Assembly: GCA_947628265.1 (NCBI GenBank)
Contig: CANQZF010000054.1
Span: 1 to 9,540 of the forward strand
Origin: an uncultured Oscillospiraceae bacterium
GTDB lineage: Bacteria > Bacillota > Clostridia > Oscillospirales > Oscillospiraceae
DNA length: 9,540 nt
Direction: 5' to 3'
The notes under the pieces were generated by a model. The model made no database searches and was not told the DNA's origin. It saw only the letters and a program-made list of their open reading frames with translations. Shown here in pieces: positions 6,243 to 9,540 of this stretch (its first letter is position 1; each line of letters begins with the position of its first letter). A program made the translations under genes and the position numbers.

Positions 6243-6710
6243 TTATCTGAATTTTTCCTTCATGGTGCGGTCGATCTCCCGGTCCGCGTCGCGCCTCGCG
6301 GCGGCGTCCCGCTTGTCGTAGAGCTTCTTGCCCCGGGCAAGCCCCAGCTCCACCTTCACAAGGGAGTCCTTGAGGTAGAGGGACAGGGGCACGAGCGTCA
6401 GGCCGTCCTGCTGGATGCGGGCCTGGAGCTTCGCGATCTCCCGCCGGTGCATCAGAAGCCGCTTGGGGCGCATGGGGTCCCGGTTGAAGATGTTCCCCTT
6501 CTCGTAGGGAGAGATGTGAAGGCCGTGGGCCATGAGCTGCCCGTCCTTCACGGTGCAGAAGGAGTCCTTCAAATTCACCGTTCCGGCCCGGACGGACTTG
6601 ACCTCGGTTCCGAAGAGCTCGATGCCGGCCTCATACTTCTCCTCGATGAAATAGTCGTGATAGGCCTTTCTGTTCTGGGCCACGGGCTTGATCCCCCGCG
6701 CCTTGGGCAT
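6243..6710 (-). CDS. smpB: SsrA-binding protein SmpB
   Basis: A 155-residue protein that binds the tRNA-like domain of tmRNA and carries it to stalled ribosomes. Family signatures are visible: NRKAYHDYFIEEKYEAGIEL near the N-terminus, GTEVKSVRAG, the basic DPMRPKRLLMHRREI, GLTLVPLSLY, and RGKKLYDKRD leading into the charged C-terminal tail RDADREIDRTMKEKFR, which enters the decoding centre in place of mRNA. The start at 6708-6710 is chosen because GGGAGGGAG (6715-6723) lies directly upstream; an in-frame ATG at 6726-6728 would place that ribosome binding site inside the gene and add only six residues. The gene is first in the smpB-isomerase-reductase operon and has its own likely promoter at about 6744. 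The partner RNA gene ssrA lies downstream on the same strand. Confidence 0.97.
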   Translation of the reverse strand: MPKARGIKPVAQNRKAYHDYFIEEKYEAGIELFGTEVKSVRAGTVNLKDSFCTVKDGQLMAHGLHISPYEKGNIFNRDPMRPKRLLMHRREIAKLQARIQQDGLTLVPLSLYLKDSLVKVELGLARGKKLYDKRDAAARRDADREIDRTMKEKFR

Positions 6711-6743
6711 AGCTCTCCCTCCCTTCACGTCACACGCAAAGGG

Positions 6744-6772
6744 ATTATATCACAGGAAAGGAAAAAATAAAA
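6744..6772 (-). promoter_or_regulatory. Extended -10 promoter for smpB operon
   Basis: On the minus strand TATAAT (complement of 6744-6749) is preceded by TG one base upstream (6751-6752), giving an extended -10 element. The -35 position (6767-6772, TTTTAT) is poor, as is typical for extended -10 promoters. The predicted start is about 6737, 27 bases before the smpB ATG. Confidence 0.7.
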
Positions 6773-6790
6773 GGGGATTTTGGCAATTTT

Positions 6791-7270
6791 TTATGGCAAA
6801 AAGGTCTTTCTCAGCGCCTCCACCGCGTCCACCTCCAGCAAGACCCGGGCGTGCTCCCGAAGATGCAGGAGAAAATCCCCGGGGAGGTCCAGACTCTCCC
6901 CGAACTCCGAAAGGCCGGAGGCGTGGGCGCCGTCGTTCCACACTGCCAGTATGTAAGCCCCGTCGTACCAAAATAGGTCCGCCGCCGGCTCGTCCCGGCA
7001 AGCCCTCGCCGCCAGGAGCAGGCTCTCAAGATCGGGAAAGGAATAGAACTCCGGCTCCCCCTGGCTGCGTTTTACGAAGATCAGCACCTCGTGGCGGCCC
7101 GGGTAGAGCTCCAGCCGCACCGCCCCCAGCCCGTCGCCGGAGATGAGCGGGCTTATGAGCCTCCGGGCCTCGGTCACCGTCATCTCCCCGGGGTCCAGGT
7201 GCCGCCGCTCCAGCTCCTCCCGGGGGATGTAGACCGTAAAGGCCCGCGCTCCAATGGCCTGTATGTCCAT
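6791..7270 (-). CDS. MecA-like Clp adaptor protein (short form)
   Basis: A 159-residue protein with the layout of the MecA family, adaptors that deliver substrates to the ClpC ATPase. The N-terminus MDIQAIGARAFTVYIPREEL with ERRHLDPGEM resembles the MecA substrate-binding domain. The C-terminus has EFYSFPDLESLLLAARAC, DLFWYDGAYILAV, LSEFGE and a final helix region with LREHARVLLEVDAVEAL-RKTF, matching the MecA ClpC-binding fold. It is shorter than the roughly 220 residues of B. subtilis MecA, mainly through loss of the acidic linker between the domains. The start at 7268-7270 follows a near-perfect AAGGAGGAG ribosome binding site; the in-frame ATG 21 bases upstream has none. It lies just upstream of smpB on the same strand, with a separate promoter between them. 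Assignment is by pattern, without a database search; substrates are unknown. Confidence 0.75.
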   Translation of the reverse strand: MDIQAIGARAFTVYIPREELERRHLDPGEMTVTEARRLISPLISGDGLGAVRLELYPGRHEVLIFVKRSQGEPEFYSFPDLESLLLAARACRDEPAADLFWYDGAYILAVWNDGAHASGLSEFGESLDLPGDFLLHLREHARVLLEVDAVEALRKTFLP

Positions 7271-7304
7271 TTTGACTCCTCCTTGCCCCATTTAAGGCGT
7301 AACC

Positions 7305-7333
7305 ATTATACCTCCCCGGGGCTGGGAGGGAAA
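7305..7333 (-). promoter_or_regulatory. Likely promoter of the MecA-like gene
   Basis: TATAAT on the minus strand (complement of 7305-7310) lies 34 bases upstream of the ATG. The matching -35 position reads TTTCCC (complement of 7328-7333), a weak match with a 17-bp spacer. The intervening sequence is a GC-rich imperfect palindrome (CCTCCCCGGGGCTGGGAGG). Confidence 0.5.
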
Positions 7334-7368
7334 GAATAAATGTATGGAAGGAATGGCAAAGGGTGGCA

Positions 7369-7389
7369 GGGACCGCCAACGGCGGTCCC
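7369..7389. repeat. Perfect 9-bp hairpin beside heptamer tract C
   Basis: GGGACCGCC (7369-7377), loop AAC, GGCGGTCCC (7381-7389). It directly adjoins heptamer tract C. The position mirrors the other end of the block, where tract B adjoins the ssrA terminator hairpin. There is no T run on either side, so terminator function is doubtful. Confidence 0.7.
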
Positions 7390-7422
7390 ACTTCTTCACT
7401 CTTCACTCTTCACTATTCACTA
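7390..7422 (-). repeat. Heptamer tract C: inverted counterpart of tract B
   Basis: Read on the minus strand, the 33 bases parse as TAGTGAA, TAGTGAA, GAGTGAA, GAGTGAA and then GAAGT. Length, unit number and terminal GAAGT are the same as tract B (4292-4324), in opposite orientation. Confidence 0.85.
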
Positions 7423-7469
7423 AAAAACTTTCAATTTATATCCGCACCTTGATCAACGCGCAACGCCTC

Positions 7470-7668
7470 CCGTAGGGGCCGGACACCGTGCCGGCCCGTC
7501 CCCCGGAATTTCCACGCCCGTCCCGAAAAAAGGTTTGCGGCTGCGCCGCATATCAAATCATTCGCCGCACACTTGTGCGGCGAAAACCGTTTTCGGGGAT
7601 GGCGCGATTATTGTTAGAGTAAGATGTGACCCGAAGGACGGGCCGCCCAGATGTGCGGCCCCTACGGG
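7470..7668. repeat. BIME-like unit 1
   Basis: A forward palindrome (7470-7500, stem GGGCCGG), the 78-bp core (7522-7599) and a reversed palindrome (7636-7668, stem GGGCCGC) make a unit of about 199 bp with inverted GTAG termini. In the core, TGCGGC-TGC-GCCGCA (7536-7550) and TTCGCCGCAC-ACTT-GTGCGGCGAA (7561-7584) are two hairpins enclosed by CCCGAAAA and TTTTCGGG and by GGTTT and AAACC. Confidence 0.75.
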
Positions 7669-7722
7669 ACGTTATGCGTTTAAAACAAACATTTCCGGTT
7701 ATTGCGCCGCCTGAATTATACG

Positions 7723-7778
7723 CCGTAGGGGTCGCACCCAAGGGCATTCCCTTCGGTCACCGTCCCCGGCGACCCGCC
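7723..7778 (+). repeat. Solo REP-like palindrome with long loop
   Basis: GCCGTAGGGGTCGC at 7723-7736 pairs through GGGTCGC with GCGACCC before a CCGCCC end at about 7778. The loop of some 30 bases contains a second hairpin, AAGGG-CATT-CCCTT (7740-7753). No core follows this copy. Confidence 0.65.
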
Positions 7779-7819
7779 CTTCGATTTTCATCCGGGCCCC
7801 ATTCAACGCGCAATGTTTT

Positions 7820-8014
7820 CGTAAGGGCGGCACATCTGGGCCGCCAATTTTCCGGTATTCCGCATTCGCCCCGATAAAAGGTTTGCGGCTTCGCCGCATA
7901 TCAAATCATTCGCCGCACACTTGTGCGGCGAAAACCGTTTTCGGGGGACGGTGCGGTGATTTGAGGTGAGATTTGACCCGAAGGACGGGCCGATGAGGTC
8001 ATCGGCCCCTACGG
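7820..8014. repeat. BIME-like unit 2
   Basis: A forward palindrome with GTAA (7820-7845, stem GGCGGC), the core (7869-7947), and a reversed palindrome (7983-8014, perfect 10-bp stem GGGCCGATGA with a 2-base spacer) give about 195 bp. The core differs from copy 1 mainly in CCCGAT for CCCGAA and TTC for TGC in the first loop; both hairpins are intact. Confidence 0.75.
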
Positions 8015-8062
8015 CAAGATTAGAGATGGTTTCGTTGAGCAGAAAACAAAAGCGTATCGGAG

Positions 8063-8095
8063 GGACGGGCCGCCCAGATGTGCGGCCCCTACGGG
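8063..8095 (-). repeat. Solo REP-like palindrome identical to the one in unit 1
   Basis: The 33 bases from GGACGGG to CTACGGG are identical to 7636-7668, including the loop, although the surrounding sequence differs. It follows a 48-base spacer that ends in GCGTATCGGAG. Confidence 0.75.
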
Positions 8096-8148
8096 AAGGT
8101 TTTGCGATTAAATAAATTGCTTTGATTATTACGCCGACCGTATTATAC

Positions 8149-8346
8149 GCCGTAAGGGCCGATGACCACATCGGCCCATTCCCCCGAATTTCTACGCCCG
8201 TCCCGATAAAAGGTTTGCGGCTTCGCCGCATATCAAATCATTCGCCGCACACTTGTGCGACGAAAACCTTTTCGGGGGATAGTGCGCTGATTTGGTGTTG
8301 AGATGTGACCCGAAGGACGGGTCGCCGGAGACGGCGACCCCTACGG
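8149..8346. repeat. BIME-like unit 3
   Basis: A forward palindrome with GTAA (8149-8178, stem GGGCCGATG), the core (8202-8279) and a reversed palindrome (8315-8346, stem GGGTCGCCG) give about 198 bp. This core copy has GTGCGACGAA, breaking one pair of the second hairpin, and has lost one G before the closing TTTTCGGG, so it looks slightly decayed. Confidence 0.75.
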
Positions 8347-8393
8347 CGGAATTTTAAGTTTCAGCGTTTGCCGGAGGTGATTTCGTATCGGAA

Positions 8394-8426
8394 GGTTCGG
8401 GCCGATGTGGTCATCGGCCCCTACGG
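8394..8426 (-). repeat. Solo REP-like palindrome
   Basis: GGTTCGGGCCGATG, loop TGGT, CATCGGCCC then CTACGG; 9-bp stem. It follows a 47-base spacer ending in TCGTATCGGAA, equivalent to the spacer before the palindrome at 8063. The following bases (8427-8475) resemble the tails after 7668 and 8095 (GCGNTT-AA-rich, then TTATYGCGCC). Confidence 0.7.
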
Positions 8427-8510
8427 CAAGGTTTCGCGTTTTGATTAATCGCTCCGTTTATCGCGCCCCCACCTTATTTTCGAATTTTTTGTAAAATTCA
8501 AAATATGCTA

Positions 8511-8539
8511 TTCCAATTTTGGCGAATATATATTATACT
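8511..8539 (+). promoter_or_regulatory. Likely promoter of pyrH-frr
   Basis: TTCCAA at 8511-8516 and TATACT at 8534-8539 with a 17-bp spacer lie in an AT-rich segment between the repeat array and pyrH. The predicted start is about 8546, leaving a leader of roughly 43 bases. The -10 is good and the -35 moderate. Confidence 0.6.
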
Positions 8540-8588
8540 TAAAATAACTGTACCGCAAAATATTGTGGGGGAGGATGAAAATAAGCCT

Positions 8589-9308
8589 ATGGAAACTGTG
8601 ACACCGAAATATAAGCGGGTGCTGTTGAAGCTCTCCGGCGAGGCGCTGGCGGGGGAGCGGGGGTTCGGACTGGATTTTAAGGTCATCGAGAGCGTCTGCC
8701 GGGTGGTCAAGGAGTGCTCGGAGATGGGCGTGGAGATCGGCATCGTCATCGGCGGCGGCAACTTCTGGCGGGGCGTCAAGGACGGCGGGGGCCTCATGGA
8801 GCGCACCCGCGCGGACCACATGGGAATGCTGGCCACCGTCATGAACTGCCTTGCCGTGGCGGACGTCCTGGAGAGCATGGGCGCCCAGGTCCGGGTCCAG
8901 ACGGCGGTGCAGATGAGCTCCATCGCGGAGCCCTACATCCGCCTGAAGGCCGACAAGCACCTTAAAAAGGGCCGCATCGTCATCTTTGGCTGCGGCACCG
9001 GCAGCCCCTACTTCTCCACGGACACGGCGGCTGTTCTCCGGGCGGCGGAGATCAACGCCGATGTCATACTCCTCGCGAAAAACGTGGACGGCGTCTACTC
9101 CGCCGACCCCAAAAAGGACCCGGAGGCCGTGAAGTACGACCACATCTCCTACGACGACGTTTTGGCAAAGCACCTGGCCGTCATGGACTCCACCGCTACG
9201 AGCCTTAGCATGGACAACAACATCCCCGTGCTGCTCTTCGCCCTCAAGGACCCGGAGAACATCAAGCGGGCCATTCTGGGGGAGAAGATCGGGACTGTGG
9301 TAAAATAA
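8589..9308 (+). CDS. pyrH: UMP kinase
   Basis: A 239-residue bacterial-type UMP kinase of the amino acid kinase fold, phosphorylating UMP to UDP with ATP in pyrimidine nucleotide synthesis. Visible motifs are KLSGEAL at residues 14-20, IGGGNFWRG at 54-62, RTRADHMGMLAT at about 72-83 with the UMP-contacting aspartate D76, FGCGTGSPYFSTDTAA, and AKNVDGVYSADPK. Bacterial family members are about 235-245 residues, matching this start. GGGGGAGG at 8567-8574 is 14 bases from the ATG, longer than usual; an ATG directly after that site opens only an 8-codon frame (MKISLWKL) and is not the gene start. Longer in-frame starts such as 8505 lie upstream of the likely promoter. frr follows after 33 bases in the common pyrH-frr order; rpsB and tsf, often upstream, are absent. 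Confidence 0.96.
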   Translation: METVTPKYKRVLLKLSGEALAGERGFGLDFKVIESVCRVVKECSEMGVEIGIVIGGGNFWRGVKDGGGLMERTRADHMGMLATVMNCLAVADVLESMGAQVRVQTAVQMSSIAEPYIRLKADKHLKKGRIVIFGCGTGSPYFSTDTAAVLRAAEINADVILLAKNVDGVYSADPKKDPEAVKYDHISYDDVLAKHLAVMDSTATSLSMDNNIPVLLFALKDPENIKRAILGEKIGTVVK

Positions 9309-9341
9309 TCATTTGACACCAAAATATAAGGAGGATAAATC

Positions 9342-9540
9342 ATGTACACCGACGACGTTGCCTTCAAAGAGTATCTTGACAAGATGAACAAGACCATCGA
9401 GGCGCTGGAGAGTCAGTTCGCCACCGTCCGCGCCGGACGTGCCAACCCCTCCGTCCTCAACCATCTGCGGGTGGACTACTACGGCGTCCCCACGCCCATC
9501 AACCAGGTGGGGACCATCTCCTCCCCGGACCCCCGGACCC
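9342..9540 (+). CDS. frr: Ribosome recycling factor, N-terminal part (runs off the window)
   Basis: The first 66 residues of ribosome recycling factor, which with EF-G splits post-termination ribosomes. The start MYTDDVAFKEYLDKMNKTIE is followed by the family's signature ATVRAGRANPSVLNHLRVDY and YGVPTPINQVGTI, corresponding to the first long helix and the hinge into the small domain. The frame remains open at base 9540; the full protein is normally about 185 residues. AAGGAGG at 9328-9334 sits 7 bases upstream of the ATG. No promoter or terminator is visible in the 33-base gap after pyrH, so the two are cotranscribed. Confidence 0.95.
   Translation, partial: MYTDDVAFKEYLDKMNKTIEALESQFATVRAGRANPSVLNHLRVDYYGVPTPINQVGTISSPDPRT

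Larger units (their letters stand above)
7470..8426. repeat. Mosaic array of REP/BIME-like palindromes
   Basis: About 950 bases without a credible gene hold nine short palindromes. Each has a GC-rich stem of 6-10 bp starting GGG, flanked on one side by GTAG (seven copies) or GTAA (two copies) and on the other by CCCGTCC or a decayed form of it. Forward copies are at 7470-7500, 7723-7778, 7820-7845 and 8149-8178; reversed copies at 7636-7668, 7983-8014, 8063-8095, 8315-8346 and 8394-8426. Stem sequences fall into a few classes whose two arms change together. A GTAG tetranucleotide at the foot of an imperfect palindrome is the defining feature of REP elements elsewhere, and inverted pairs of REPs make BIMEs. 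Frames through this region are short and repetitive and are not genes. No transposase is present in the window. Confidence 0.8.

Noticed and set aside
5880..6770. Plus-strand open frame of 296 codons
   Set aside because: It is antisense to the cyclophilin and smpB genes, both clearly identified, and has no ribosome binding site or family motif.
7553..8231. Several short open frames in the repeat array
   Set aside because: Their sequences repeat between copies because they translate the palindromes and cores. None has a credible start site.
7470..8426. CRISPR array
   Set aside because: The repeats are of unequal spacing (tens to over 100 bases), occur in both orientations, and have palindromes as variable parts. 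There are no uniform unique spacers and no cas genes.
8505..8588. N-terminal extension of pyrH to an ATG at 8505
   Set aside because: It would start upstream of the likely promoter, lacks a ribosome binding site, and adds 28 residues not seen in UMP kinases.
8508..9173. Minus-strand open frame of 221 codons
   Set aside because: It is antisense to pyrH and shows the same shadow-type composition.

Overview
The window looks like chromosomal DNA from a GC-rich, low-redundancy member of the Bacillota, most likely a clostridial gut anaerobe of the Oscillospiraceae type. This is inferred from strong AGGAGG-type ribosome binding sites, a MecA-like Clp adaptor, a split cobalamin-dependent methionine synthase, and the pyrH-frr pair. 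No species name can be supported from the sequence alone.

Region 1 (1-3455, + strand) is the end of a methionine/one-carbon operon. It holds the 3' part of methylenetetrahydrofolate reductase (metF), a stand-alone methionine synthase reactivation-domain protein, and a methionine synthase (metH) that lacks that domain. The three genes overlap by 14 and 8 bp, so they are probably translationally coupled. MetF makes 5-methyl-THF, MetH uses it to methylate homocysteine on cobalamin, and the middle protein would re-methylate oxidised cobalamin with S-adenosylmethionine.

Region 2 (3456-4361) has tRNA-Gln(CUG) with a perfect consensus promoter and a strong terminator. Downstream are short tandem repeats, a decayed minus-strand reading frame with an internal stop, and two tracts of a 7-bp repeat (NAGTGAA).

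Region 3 (4325-7389, all minus strand) is a protein quality-control block: a MecA-like adaptor, smpB, a cyclophilin-type peptidyl-prolyl isomerase, a short-chain dehydrogenase/reductase, and the tmRNA gene ssrA with its terminator. SmpB and tmRNA are the two parts of trans-translation. A hairpin-rich 229-bp spacer separates the reductase from ssrA, and a perfect 15-bp inverted repeat abuts the 5' end of tmRNA. The block is bracketed by two 33-bp heptamer tracts in inverted orientation.

Region 4 (about 7423-8588) has no gene. It carries a mosaic array of nine short palindromes, each with GTAG (or GTAA) at one foot. Six of them are arranged as three inverted pairs around a 78-bp core that can fold into two hairpins on a common stem. 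This resembles the REP/BIME repeats of other bacteria and is the most unusual structure in the window.

Region 5 (8589-9540, + strand) is pyrH (UMP kinase) followed by the start of frr (ribosome recycling factor), which is cut by the window end.
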